From Mycobacterium asiaticum (GTDB lineage Bacteria > Actinomycetota > Actinomycetes > Mycobacteriales > Mycobacteriaceae), in the NCBI RefSeq assembly GCF_001673635.1, contig NZ_LZMH01000074.1, forward strand, positions 43,330 to 107,329: DNA of 64,000 nucleotides, given 5' to 3'. The first letter of the stretch is position 1, and each line of letters opens with the position of its first letter. Of this stretch, positions 37,095 to 46,433 are shown piece by piece. The notes beneath the pieces are model-generated. The model did no database searches and was not told where the DNA came from. It saw only the letters and a program-made list of their open reading frames with translations. A program made the translations under genes and the position numbers.

Positions 37095-38471
37095 GTGAAA
37101 CAGCCGACGGTCCATTTCCTACCCGGCCTGCACGCATTGCGTGCGCGCGAACGTGTTGTCCTGCACGCCGATTCGCTGCGCGCCCGCTACACCAGTGCGG
37201 TTGCTCTGCTGCTCGCGGCATGCCTGCTGTTCGCCGTGCTTGCCCACTCCGGTCGACTGGGGTGGTGCTTGACCATTTTGGCGGCGGCGATGCTGATCAC
37301 GCGCGGGATTTTCCTGGGGCGCCCGGTCACGGCGATGCATGCGGGGGCCGCCGCTGCTTTGCTGGTAGCGGGGATGGGGGCGCACGTGCTGTCGCTGGAT
37401 GTGCTCGGTCAGACCATAATCGCCGGATGCGGCTTGGCCCTGATGTGGCCGACGGTCGCGCGTCCGAAACCTGCCGATCTGCCGCGGGTCTGGGCGCTGA
37501 TCGATGCCACCAAGAACGATCCCTTGTCACCGTTCGCCATGCAGACGGGCAAGTGCTATCACTTCGACGTCACCGGCACCGCGGCGCTGGCCTACCGGAC
37601 CCGATTGGGATTCGCGGTGGTCAGCGGGGACCCCATCGGTGACGAAACGCGGTTCGCGGACCTGGTGACCGACTTCGCCCTACTGTGTCACACCCGCGGC
37701 TGGCGGATCGTGGTCGTCGGCTGCGGTGAGCGTTGGCTCTGGTTGTGGACTCCCGCCGCCATCGGACAATCGTTGCGCCCCATACCGATCGGTCGGGATG
37801 TCGTCGTTGACGCGACCCATTTCGAGCTGGCTGGGCGGAGGTTTCGAAATCTGCGTCAGGCGGTGAAACGCACCCACAACTTCGGAATCAGCACCGAAAT
37901 CGTCGCCGAGCGCGAAGTCGACGATCGTCTGCGCGCGGAGTTGAGGTCAGTGCTGCTGGACTCGCGGAAGGGAGCGCACACCGATCGCGGTTTCTGCATG
38001 AACCTGGACGGCGTACTGGAGGGCCGCTATCCCGGGACGCAGCTGATCATTGCCAGGGATGCGTCGGGCACTGTGCAGGGCTTCCACCGATACGCGACGG
38101 CGGGCGGCGGCAGTGACCTGACGCTCGACGTGCCGTGGCGCCGCCGGGGAGCGCCCAACGGCATCGACGAACGGCTTGCCGTCGATATGATCGTCGCCGC
38201 CAGAGAAGCTGGGGCTCAACGGGTCTCACTGGCCTTCGCGGCGTTCACCGATCTCTTCGGGGACGAGCGACGTGGCCTGGTAGCGCGGTGCTGTTATCTG
38301 CTGCTCCATCAGTTGGACCCGTTGATCGCGCTCGAGTCGCTGGATCGGTATGTCCGCAAGTTCCACGCCATGGACACGCGGCGCTACGCCTTGGTCACTC
38401 TTGCCCAGACGGTGCCGCTGGCTTTCGTCCTGCTGACGCTGGAGTTCATGCCGCGTCGACGACGGCTTTGA
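37095..38471 (+). CDS. DUF2156 membrane protein, MprF-like C-terminal domain (Rv1619-like)
   Basis: About four helices lie in the first 125 residues. The rest resembles the DUF2156/LPG-synthase C domain: YHFDVTGTAALAYRTRLGFAVVSGDPIGD, then NLRQAVKRT, then GFCMNLDG. That domain in MprF moves aminoacyl groups from tRNA to phosphatidylglycerol, but the substrate here is not shown. GTG 37095 has GAGGAGG 5 nt upstream; a GTG two codons earlier lies in the ribosome binding site. The 3' end overlaps cydC by 26 bp, tail to tail. Confidence 0.82.
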   Translation: MKQPTVHFLPGLHALRARERVVLHADSLRARYTSAVALLLAACLLFAVLAHSGRLGWCLTILAAAMLITRGIFLGRPVTAMHAGAAAALLVAGMGAHVLSLDVLGQTIIAGCGLALMWPTVARPKPADLPRVWALIDATKNDPLSPFAMQTGKCYHFDVTGTAALAYRTRLGFAVVSGDPIGDETRFADLVTDFALLCHTRGWRIVVVGCGERWLWLWTPAAIGQSLRPIPIGRDVVVDATHFELAGRRFRNLRQAVKRTHNFGISTEIVAEREVDDRLRAELRSVLLDSRKGAHTDRGFCMNLDGVLEGRYPGTQLIIARDASGTVQGFHRYATAGGGSDLTLDVPWRRRGAPNGIDERLAVDMIVAAREAGAQRVSLAFAAFTDLFGDERRGLVARCCYLLLHQLDPLIALESLDRYVRKFHAMDTRRYALVTLAQTVPLAFVLLTLEFMPRRRRL

Positions 38472-40101
38472 TCACAAGCTCCGCACACCGAACGTCTTTG
38501 GGTAAGTGGTGAGTCGCCACCACCACGGTTTTGCCGTCGCCGATCAACCCGGCACCCGGAACCAGCAGCCGGCGCAGCACCCGTTCGGAGTCGGAAGCGT
38601 CGAGATGCTCGGTGGGTTCGTCGAGCAGCACGACGCCTGCGGGGGACAGGATCGCTCGGGCCAACAGCAACCGCCGGCGCTGGCCGGCCGAGACGGCTTG
38701 CGCGCCACCGGTCAACACGGTGGACAACCCGTCGGGCAGACCGGCCAGCCAGGCACCCAGCCCCACCGCTTCCAGTGCGTCGGTCAACTCCTCGTCGTCG
38801 CAGTCACCGCGGACCACCAGCAGATTGTCTCGCACCGTGGTGGCGAAGATGTGTGCGTCCTCGGCGAAAAAGCAGACCGCCGAACGCAGTTCGGATTCAC
38901 GGATTCGCTGCAGGTCGACTCCGTCCAACGTCACCGCGCCATCCACCGGCGGCAGCAGGCCGGCCAGCGTCATCAGCAGCGTCGTCTTACCGGATCCGCT
39001 GGGTCCCGTCACGGCCAGCCGGGCGCCCGGCGCGAGGTCGACCGTGACGCGGTTGCTGACGGCCGCGGAGTGACCGGCCACCACGTCAGCCGACAGCCGC
39101 CCGACGGGCCGGCCGGGTGACACCGCGGCCTCGGCCGGACCCTTGGTGACGGGCGGGGCCAGCGTCAGCAGGCGGTGAGCGGCGATCCTGGACCTCGTCA
39201 ACTGCACCGCGGCCGCCGGCAACACACTGGTGGCCTCAAAGGCGGCCAGCGGCAACAACATCAGGACCGCCAGGGTCGTCGGTGCAACCCCGGGGCCCAT
39301 GCCGATAGCGGCCACCACCGCGCCGAGCACGCTGACGCCGATGGCGGCGGTCGGAATGGCTTCGGCGAGCGCGGCCGGCCGGGCGGCGGTGTCGGCCGCG
39401 GCGCCCCAGGCCCGTTGCTGGCGTTGCGATTCGGCGATGACGCCGGGCAGCGCACCCGCGACCCGCAGTTCGGGCGCGTGCTGCAGCGCCAGGATCGCCG
39501 CGGTGTCGCGCTCGGTGTGGTGCTGGTCGGCGACCGCTTCCTGCGCGGCGGCGGCGCGGCCGGCCAGGCCCGGCGCCAGCACCCCGGCCATGGCCAAACA
39601 GACCGCCAGCACCACTGCCGCCGGCGGCGAGATCAGCCCGACGGCCACGACGCCTGCCACCGAGAGCACCGCCGCAACGCCGATCGGGACCAGCGCGCGC
39701 ACCAGCACGTCGGCCAGGGCATCCACGTCAGCGCCCACCCGGGCCACCAGCTCGCCGCTGTGCAGCCGGACGGCGCCGGCCGCCGGCCCCGTCGCCAGGC
39801 GGCGATAAATCTGTGCACGGGCGCTGCCAGCGGCCCGCAACGCGGCGTCGTGGGTGGCCAGGCGCTCGCAATAACGCAGCAGGCCACGCGAAATCGCGAA
39901 CGTCCGCACCGCGACCACGGCCACCGACAGATCGAGCACCGGCGGCATTTGTGCGGCCCGGGTGATCAGCCATGCCGAAACCCCCGCCAGGGCCAGCGCG
40001 CTGCCCAACGACAGCACCCCGAGCGCGATGGCTGCCAGGAGGCGGGGGACACGTGGCCGCAGCAGCTCAGCGACGGCTGTCCGAAGCTCAGACCGGCGCA
40101 T
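38446..40101 (-). CDS. cydC: ABC exporter subunit CydC (cytochrome bd assembly)
   Basis: CydC pairs with CydD to form an ABC exporter, reported to move cysteine or glutathione or to bind haem, needed for cytochrome bd assembly. An N-terminal membrane domain (about 1-290) precedes an ATPase: Walker A GPSGSGKTT, signature AVSAGQRRRL and Walker B VVLLDEPTEHLD. ATG 40101 overlaps the end of cydD by 14 bp and gives 551 residues; the longer frame upstream is out-of-frame cydD sequence. Confidence 0.93.
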   Translation of the reverse strand: MRRSELRTAVAELLRPRVPRLLAAIALGVLSLGSALALAGVSAWLITRAAQMPPVLDLSVAVVAVRTFAISRGLLRYCERLATHDAALRAAGSARAQIYRRLATGPAAGAVRLHSGELVARVGADVDALADVLVRALVPIGVAAVLSVAGVVAVGLISPPAAVVLAVCLAMAGVLAPGLAGRAAAAQEAVADQHHTERDTAAILALQHAPELRVAGALPGVIAESQRQQRAWGAAADTAARPAALAEAIPTAAIGVSVLGAVVAAIGMGPGVAPTTLAVLMLLPLAAFEATSVLPAAAVQLTRSRIAAHRLLTLAPPVTKGPAEAAVSPGRPVGRLSADVVAGHSAAVSNRVTVDLAPGARLAVTGPSGSGKTTLLMTLAGLLPPVDGAVTLDGVDLQRIRESELRSAVCFFAEDAHIFATTVRDNLLVVRGDCDDEELTDALEAVGLGAWLAGLPDGLSTVLTGGAQAVSAGQRRRLLLARAILSPAGVVLLDEPTEHLDASDSERVLRRLLVPGAGLIGDGKTVVVATHHLPKDVRCAELVIKAVVDAA

Positions 40102-41719
40102 ACCGCGCCTCGCTGCCGGCGAATACCTCGACAACCTGGTCACCGATGGCCACAACCGGCCCGCGGTGTCCGACCACCACGACCGTGGCACCGGCGCGGG
40201 CGCGCGCGACAATCGCCCGCAGCACCCGCTCCTCGGTGGCGGCGTCCAGGTGCGCGGTCGGTTCGTCGAGCAGCAGCACCGGTGCCGACGATCCCAGTGC
40301 CCGGGCCAGACCCAGCCGTTGCCGCTGGCCCAGTGACAGTCCGACCCCGCCGCGGCCAAGCATCGTGTCCAACCCGTCGGGCAGGGTGGCCAGCACATCA
40401 TCGAATCCCGCTGCAGCACAAGCGGTGTCGATATCATCGAGATTGCCGAGCAGCAGCAGGTTTTCGCGCACCGTTCCCGGAACCAGCACCGGACGCTGTG
40501 GTAACCAAGACAACTGGCGCCACCACCGCGCGGGGGCCAGTTCGGCGAGGTCGACGCCGTCGACGGTGACCCGGCCCGACGCCGGCGTGGTGAGTCCGGC
40601 GATCACCTGCAATGTGGTGCTTTTGCCCGCGCCGTTCCGGCCGGTCAGCACCGTCACCTGGCCGGGTTCGACGACCGCGCTCAGACCGTCCGGCGCGTAG
40701 CCCTTTCGGGTTGCAACAGTGAGGTTTTCCAAGCGGATCCGCGCGCCGCGGGCGGTAATCGTGCGTTGCGCGGACGCCGCCGGTTCCGGTTCTCCGATGA
40801 GCGCGAACGCCCGGTCGGCCGCCGCCCGCCCGTCCTGGGCGGCGTGAAATTCGGCTCCGATGCGGCGCAGCGGCCAGTACACGTCCGGCGCCAGCAGCAG
40901 CACTGTCAACCCGACCGTGAGGCTCATTTCGCCGAACACCAGGCGCAGCCCGATACTGACCGCGACCAGCGCCACCCCTAGCGTGGCCAATAACTCCAGC
41001 ACCAGCGCCGACAGGAACGCGATCCGCAACGTCGCCATCGCCGAACGTCGATGCGCCGCACTGAGTTCGCTGATGCGTCGCTCCGGACCGGACGCCCGGC
41101 CCAACGCCCGCAACGTGGGGATGCCGGCGATCAGATCCAGCAGCCGCGACTGCAGAGTCGTCATGGCCGTCAGGGCGGCGGCCGACCGTTGGGCCGTGGC
41201 CAACCCGATCAACACCATGAAGATCGGTATCAGCGGCAGCGTCACCACCACGATGACCATCGACGTCAGGTCGTACAGCGCGATCACCAGCACGGTGGCC
41301 GGGGTCAGGATCGCCGCGAGCAGCAGGGTGGGCAGATACCCGGTGAAATAGGGCCGCAGCCCGTCCAGCCCGCGGGTGACCACCACCGCGGCGGAGTCAC
41401 GCTGCTCGGCCAGCTCGTGGGGCTGGCGGCCGGTCACCGCGGTCAGCACCTGGCCGCTGAGGTCGGCGATCACCGCGCTGGCCCCGCGCTGCCCCAACCG
41501 TGCCTGCAGCCAGTGGGCAATCGTGCGAATAGCCCACAGTCCGAACACAATCGACATCGGGACCGCCCAGCAGCGCAGGCAGCGCGCCGACGGGTCGGTC
41601 GCCACCCGCGCCACCATGCCGCCCAGCACGATCGCCGCCGCGATCGCGCAGCCCGAGATCACCACCCCGCAGCCCACCGCGGCCAGCAAGTAGCCACGTA
41701 ACGCCGCGGATGCCCGCAA
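40088..41719 (-). CDS. cydD: ABC exporter subunit CydD (cytochrome bd assembly)
   Basis: Six helices (about 1-290) and an ATPase with Walker A GRNGAGKSTT, signature LSLGQRQRLGLARAL and Walker B VLLLDEPTAHLD. I list the TTG at 41719 (543 residues). The frame stays open upstream to the cydB stop and spells S-S-R-A-P-L-D-P-R-L-L, which looks like a real CydD N-terminus. The only plausible start there is a CTG at 41755, overlapping the cydB stop as CTGA. The true protein may therefore be about 12 residues longer. Confidence 0.93.
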   Translation of the reverse strand: MRASAALRGYLLAAVGCGVVISGCAIAAAIVLGGMVARVATDPSARCLRCWAVPMSIVFGLWAIRTIAHWLQARLGQRGASAVIADLSGQVLTAVTGRQPHELAEQRDSAAVVVTRGLDGLRPYFTGYLPTLLLAAILTPATVLVIALYDLTSMVIVVVTLPLIPIFMVLIGLATAQRSAAALTAMTTLQSRLLDLIAGIPTLRALGRASGPERRISELSAAHRRSAMATLRIAFLSALVLELLATLGVALVAVSIGLRLVFGEMSLTVGLTVLLLAPDVYWPLRRIGAEFHAAQDGRAAADRAFALIGEPEPAASAQRTITARGARIRLENLTVATRKGYAPDGLSAVVEPGQVTVLTGRNGAGKSTTLQVIAGLTTPASGRVTVDGVDLAELAPARWWRQLSWLPQRPVLVPGTVRENLLLLGNLDDIDTACAAAGFDDVLATLPDGLDTMLGRGGVGLSLGQRQRLGLARALGSSAPVLLLDEPTAHLDAATEERVLRAIVARARAGATVVVVGHRGPVVAIGDQVVEVFAGSEARYAPV

Positions 41720-41751
41720 CAGCCGTGGGTCCAGTGGCGCTCGAGAGCTAC

Positions 41752-42792
41752 TCAGGACGGACGCCTTCTGAGCCCGATCGAGGCCGGGATCCGGTCAGCG
41801 GAGATGCGTTGCCGGAACACCCAATACGTCCACCCCTGATAGACCACCGTCAGTGGCACCATGATCGCGGTCACCCAGGTCATGATCTTGAGCGTGTAGG
41901 GCGTCGACGAGGCGTTGTAGATGGTGACATTCCATTGGCTGTTCAGGGTCGAGGGCACCAGGTTGGGATACAGCGAGCCGAACAGCAATACCACCACGCT
42001 GGCGACCACCAGCAGCGTGCAGAAGAAAGCCCACCCGTCGGACACGCGTCGCCACACCAGCAGCACCGCCGCCGACATGGCGACCACGGCCGCGCCCAAC
42101 GGTGCCCAGGTCCAGTTCTTTCCGTGCGCCAGCTGCGTCCAAATGCCAAACCCGGCGACCAAACCCGTCGCCGGGAGCGTCAGCCACAGCGCGAACCGGT
42201 GAGCGTCGTCGCGGATGGGGCCCTCGGTTTTCAGCGACACGAACACCGCACCGTAGAACAGGAACAAGCCGGCCGTGGCCAGACCGCCCAGCAGCGTGTA
42301 CGGGTTCAGCACGTCACCGATCGACAAATGCACCTGTCCGTCGGCGTCCACCGGCAGGCCGCGCAGCAGGATCGCGAATGCCGTGCCCCACAACACGGCT
42401 GGCAGCCACGACCCGGCGGCGATCGCCAGGTCGGCCCAGCCCCGCCATTTCGGGTCGTCCACCTTGCCGCGCCATTCGATGGCCACGACGCGGACGATCA
42501 TGCCGAACAGGATGGCCAGCAGTGGTAAGAACAGGGCCGAGAACATGGTGGCATACCAGCCCGGGAAGGCGGCGAACATGGCCGCACCCGCGGTGATCAG
42601 CCACACTTCGTTCGCGTCCCACACCGGGCCGATCGTGTTCAGCGCCGCACGTCGATGAGACTCCTTGTCGCCCTTGCCGACTAACGCAAAGGGCGCCATC
42701 AGCATGCCGACACCGAAGTCGAAACCCTCGAGGATGAAGAAACCGAGAAACAGCGCTGCGATGAGGCCGAACCACAACTCCTGCAGATTCAT
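41752..42792 (-). CDS. cydB: Cytochrome bd ubiquinol/menaquinol oxidase subunit II (CydB)
   Basis: The 346-residue integral membrane subunit starts MNLQELWFGLIAALFLGFFILEG-like, with the conserved GFDFG motif just after, and VWDANEVWLITAG near 55. CydB supports the haem-bearing CydA in reducing oxygen with menaquinol at high affinity. ATG 42792 has AAAGGAG upstream. It lies 47 bp after cydA in the same direction. Confidence 0.95.
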   Translation of the reverse strand: MNLQELWFGLIAALFLGFFILEGFDFGVGMLMAPFALVGKGDKESHRRAALNTIGPVWDANEVWLITAGAAMFAAFPGWYATMFSALFLPLLAILFGMIVRVVAIEWRGKVDDPKWRGWADLAIAAGSWLPAVLWGTAFAILLRGLPVDADGQVHLSIGDVLNPYTLLGGLATAGLFLFYGAVFVSLKTEGPIRDDAHRFALWLTLPATGLVAGFGIWTQLAHGKNWTWAPLGAAVVAMSAAVLLVWRRVSDGWAFFCTLLVVASVVVLLFGSLYPNLVPSTLNSQWNVTIYNASSTPYTLKIMTWVTAIMVPLTVVYQGWTYWVFRQRISADRIPASIGLRRRPS

Positions 42793-42839
42793 CGGTCAGC
42801 TCCTTTCGCGGGACGGCCCGCCGGACGGCTCAGTAGCGC

Positions 42840-44306
42840 TCAGTACGCGAACGACAGGGGTTTCACCTGCTCCGCATCCGATTCCTGGTTTGATGGCGGC
42901 GCCGCGGGTTCGGCGTCGTGTTCCTGGGGGCCTTCCACGATGTAGCGCTTGAGCAGCCAGAACCAGATGACCGCGAGCACGGCATAGATCAGCGTGAAGG
43001 TGGTGAGCGAGGTGATCACCATGCCGGGCGCGTGGTGGGAGACCCCGGCAGCGACGTTGAGGTGCACACTCTGGTCGCCGGTGGGATTGGGCACGACAAG
43101 CCAAGGCTGGCGGCCCATTTCGGTGAACACCCAGCCGGCACTGTTGGCCAGGAACGGGGTGGGAATGGTCAGCAGCGCGAACCACGCGAACCAGCGCTGA
43201 CCAGGGATCCGGCCACGGCGGGTCAGCCACAACGCCACCAAAGCGAACAGCACCGGAACCGCCAGCAGGCCGATCATCATGCGGAACGACCAATAGGTGA
43301 CAAACAGGTTGGGGCGGTAGTCATTCGGCCCGAACCGCTGTTGGTAGTCCCGCTGGATGTCGCGCACGCCCTGCAGCTTGACGCCGTCGAACTTGCCCTC
43401 GGCCAGGAACGGCAGCACGTAGGGAACTTCGATCACGCGGGTGAGGGCGTCGCAATTGTTCTGCCGACCGACCGTCAGGATCGAGAAGTCCGGATCAACC
43501 GCGGTGTCGCACAACGATTCTGCCGACGCCATCTTCATCGGCTGCTGTTGGAACATCAGCTTGCCCTGGAAGTCGCCGGTGAAGAACAACCCGACGGCGG
43601 CGAGCAACACCACCCAGCACCCCAGCACGGTGGCCGGGCGATACATCGCTCGGGTGCCCGGGTCCACAGGGCTCGTCTGCGACCGGACCAACCACCATGC
43701 GCTGACGGCGGCGACGAAGGTGCCCGCGGTCAATAGCGCGCCGGCGACGGTGTGCGCGAAGGCGGTAAGGCCGGTGTTGTTGGTGAGCAACGTCAGGATG
43801 TTGGTCAACTCGGCCCGGCGGGTCTCCGGGTTGTAATGCACACCCACCGGGTGCTGCATGAACGAGTTCGCCGAGATGATGAAGAAGGCGGACACGTTGA
43901 CGCCGATGGCGACGATCCAAATGCAGGCCAGGTGCACCAGTTTGGGCAGCCGCCCCCACCCGAAGATCCACAAGCCGATGAACGTCGATTCGAAGAAGAA
44001 CGCGAGCAGACCCTCCATCGCCAGCGGTGCGCCGAAGACGTCGCCGACGAAGCGCGAATACTCGCTCCAGTTCATCCCGAATTGGAATTCCTGGACGATG
44101 CCGGTGGCCACCCCGATGGCGAAGTTGATCAGGAATAACTTCCCGAAGAACTTGGTCAGCCGGTACCACGCGACATTGTCGGTGGCCACCCAGGCGGTCT
44201 GCATGACCGCCAGCAGCGGCGCCAGACCGATGGTCAGCGGCACGAAAATGAAGTGGTAGACGGTGGTGATACCGAACTGCCACCGCGATATGTCGACGAC
44301 ATTCAT
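42840..44306 (-). CDS. cydA: Cytochrome bd oxidase subunit I (CydA)
   Basis: CydA carries haems b558, b595 and d and the quinol site. Seen are SRWQFGITTVYHFIFVPLTIG (axial His near 19-20), EFQFGMNWSEYSRFVG, GLLAFFFESTF with the conserved Glu, and the Q-loop with GRQNNCD. Two ATGs occur; the one at 44306 has GGGAG 6 nt upstream, while ATG 44312 is directly against it, so I chose 44306 (488 residues). A BlaI/MecI-like dyad lies 34 bp upstream. Confidence 0.95.
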   Translation of the reverse strand: MNVVDISRWQFGITTVYHFIFVPLTIGLAPLLAVMQTAWVATDNVAWYRLTKFFGKLFLINFAIGVATGIVQEFQFGMNWSEYSRFVGDVFGAPLAMEGLLAFFFESTFIGLWIFGWGRLPKLVHLACIWIVAIGVNVSAFFIISANSFMQHPVGVHYNPETRRAELTNILTLLTNNTGLTAFAHTVAGALLTAGTFVAAVSAWWLVRSQTSPVDPGTRAMYRPATVLGCWVVLLAAVGLFFTGDFQGKLMFQQQPMKMASAESLCDTAVDPDFSILTVGRQNNCDALTRVIEVPYVLPFLAEGKFDGVKLQGVRDIQRDYQQRFGPNDYRPNLFVTYWSFRMMIGLLAVPVLFALVALWLTRRGRIPGQRWFAWFALLTIPTPFLANSAGWVFTEMGRQPWLVVPNPTGDQSVHLNVAAGVSHHAPGMVITSLTTFTLIYAVLAVIWFWLLKRYIVEGPQEHDAEPAAPPSNQESDAEQVKPLSFAY

Positions 44307-44335
44307 TGTCATCTCCCGGGGCCGCGGGGATAAGC

Positions 44336-44364
44336 GTAGTAACTACGACAGAGTGTAGTAGTTA
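44336..44364. promoter_or_regulatory. BlaI/MecI-like dyad in the cydA promoter
   Basis: From 44340 to 44364, TAACTACGACA and TGTAGTAGTTA are inverted arms of 11 bp with one mismatch around GAG. A second perfect palindrome GTAGT-A-ACTAC (44336-44346) overlaps its left part. TAC/GTA dyads of this form resemble operators of BlaI/MecI/CopY-type winged-helix repressors. It lies just upstream of the cydA start, where a repressor would block transcription. Confidence 0.5.
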
Positions 44365-44377
44365 GCCGGAGCGCGCG

Positions 44378-44977
44378 CTAGCGCAAGGTGTGTGATGCCT
44401 TGCGGATGCCGAACGCGGAGACGACCTCGAACACGCCGATCACCACCAGCCAGATGCCGACCACCAGGGCCAGCGTGATGATCGACTCGAATGGCGAAGC
44501 CATCACCACGATCCCCGCGAGCAGGCTGATCACGCCGATGAAGATCTGCCAGCCCCGACCGGGCAGGTGCGGATCGCTGATCGCCGACACCGTCGTCGCG
44601 ACGCCACGGAAGATGAACCCGACCCCGATCCAGATCGCCAACAGCAGCACGGCGTTGCCAAAATGCCGGAATGCCAGCACTGCCAGGATCAGTGATGCGG
44701 CACCGCTGATGAACAGCAGGATGCGGCTACCGGCCGAGACGTGCAGCGAGAACGCGAACACGACTTGGGCGGCGCCGGTGATCAGCAGGTAGACGCCGAA
44801 GGCAATGGCCGCCGCGAGCACCGATATCTGCGGCCATGCCAGCACGACGACACCCAAAACGACCGACAGGATTCCCGACACCAGAGTCGACTTCCACAGG
44901 TGGGGCAACAGACTGGGCGGCGACTGCGGTGCGGGGGTTGTTGCAGGACTTGATTCCATCGCACCAGTGTGACGCAT
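44378..44977 (-). CDS. HdeD/DUF308-family membrane protein (Rv1624c-like)
   Basis: The 199-residue protein has a polar Ser/Pro-rich start and six hydrophobic helices in a pseudo-repeat, typical of HdeD/DUF308 proteins (for example GILSVVLGVVVLAWPQ, then GVISLLAGIVVMASP). Starts at 44977 and at 44959 (MESSPATT) are both possible. It sits upstream of cydA in the same direction, as Rv1624c does. Function unknown; HdeD relatives are linked to acid stress in enterobacteria. Confidence 0.8.
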   Translation of the reverse strand: MRHTGAMESSPATTPAPQSPPSLLPHLWKSTLVSGILSVVLGVVVLAWPQISVLAAAIAFGVYLLITGAAQVVFAFSLHVSAGSRILLFISGAASLILAVLAFRHFGNAVLLLAIWIGVGFIFRGVATTVSAISDPHLPGRGWQIFIGVISLLAGIVVMASPFESIITLALVVGIWLVVIGVFEVVSAFGIRKASHTLR

Positions 44978-45007
44978 GTGGCGGTTTCGGTATAGGGTCT
45001 TTCGGTC

Positions 45008-46339
45008 CTACACACGCGCCGCGCGCACGTCCTCGGTACGCATGTCAGCGGGCTCGTCCACCGGCTTGCGGCCGACCAGATACCAGGTGCGCATCAGGCC
45101 TTTGCCCTTGACGTCGATGAGGCCCCGTTCGCGCAGCACGAAGTCGTCCTTGAGCCGTTCGTAGACTTCGTCGGGCACCTGGATCTGGCCGACGGAGTCG
45201 GTGGTCTCCATCCGGGAGGCGACGTTGACGGCGTCGCCCCACACGTCGTAGAAGAAGCGGCGCGAACCCACCACGCCGGCCACCACCGGACCGCTGGCCA
45301 GACCCACTCGCAGCGGGACCGCCCGCCCGTGCGGGTCCTTGAGAGATGTTGCGACGTCAACCATTTCGAGAGCGAAGTCGGCCAGCGCGTGCACGTGGTC
45401 GGGGCGTGGCCGCGGCACACCGCTGACCACCATGTAGCAGTCGCCGGTGACCTTGATCTTCTCCAGGTCGTGTTTGTCGACCAGTTCGTCGAAGGCGCCG
45501 TAGAGACGGTCCAGGAAGCGGACGAGGTCGGCCGGCGCGGTGCTGCTGGCGCGTTCGGTGAAACCGACGATGTCGGCGAACAGCACCGAAGCCTCGTCGT
45601 ACTTGTCGGCGATGACCTGCCGTTCGGGTTCCTTGAGCCGCTCGGCAATGCTGGCCGGCAGCATGTTCGCCAGCAGCGCCTCGGAGCGGTCGTACTGCTC
45701 CTCCATGACCGCCTCCGCGCGTTCGGTGTCACGCAGGGCGAACCACATCGTGACGACCACCATGACGCACGCAGAGATCGTGGTGATGATGAAACCCGCC
45801 GATTGGGCCCAGGGCGGCTGCAGGCCGGTGTCGCGGGGGATGACGAATTCGGTCGTGATGACCAGCGCGGCGGCCACCGCCGCCAGGAAACTGGCCAAGA
45901 CGATGTGTTCGGTGCCCAGCACGAGCACCACCAGGCAGGCGCCCACGATGAAGAACAGCTGCGCGCCCGAGCTGGTCCCCACGTCCCAGCAGCTGGCGAA
46001 CACCGTGACATAGGCCGCGGTGATGAACGTCAGTGGGGCCACCAGGTCACCGAAGCGGTGCAGGGTCGGCACGATCGCGAAGATCAGCGCCGCGCAGATG
46101 TTGATTGAGACGACCTGCCACAGCCAGGTGCCCAGCAGCAACTGCATGAGGACGAAGCTGGCGCTGACGATCACCGCCAGCCAGGAGGTGATGTTGAGGA
46201 TCCGGGCGCGGCGCGCAGCGCTGGCCGCGTAGTGCTGACGGATGTCGCGCGTCTGCGTGCGTACGGCGGCGACGCAGTCTGGCCGGCTTGCCGAGTGATC
46301 ATCGCCAGCTGAAAGGGCACCGCAATTTTTCGCGGCCAC
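45008..46339 (-). CDS. cya: Membrane class III adenylyl cyclase (Rv1625c-like)
   Basis: The 443-residue protein has six helices (about 47-200) and one cyclase domain. Catalytic residues fall at the same numbers known for Rv1625c: metal aspartates D256 and D300, adenine-selecting K296 and D365, and transition-state N372 and R376. It works as a homodimer making cAMP from ATP. The GTG start at 46339 lies 6 nt after TACTCT (46351-46346), so the message is probably leaderless. Confidence 0.95.
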   Translation of the reverse strand: MAAKNCGALSAGDDHSASRPDCVAAVRTQTRDIRQHYAASAARRARILNITSWLAVIVSASFVLMQLLLGTWLWQVVSINICAALIFAIVPTLHRFGDLVAPLTFITAAYVTVFASCWDVGTSSGAQLFFIVGACLVVLVLGTEHIVLASFLAAVAAALVITTEFVIPRDTGLQPPWAQSAGFIITTISACVMVVVTMWFALRDTERAEAVMEEQYDRSEALLANMLPASIAERLKEPERQVIADKYDEASVLFADIVGFTERASSTAPADLVRFLDRLYGAFDELVDKHDLEKIKVTGDCYMVVSGVPRPRPDHVHALADFALEMVDVATSLKDPHGRAVPLRVGLASGPVVAGVVGSRRFFYDVWGDAVNVASRMETTDSVGQIQVPDEVYERLKDDFVLRERGLIDVKGKGLMRTWYLVGRKPVDEPADMRTEDVRAARV

Positions 46340-46433
46340 GTGTCAAGAGTAACCGCCGAACTCGGCGTTTACCTCGCGTGCCGACAGGGACGGTTCGGCC
46401 GCGGGATTTTGCTGGCACCCACGGAAGAGGGGA

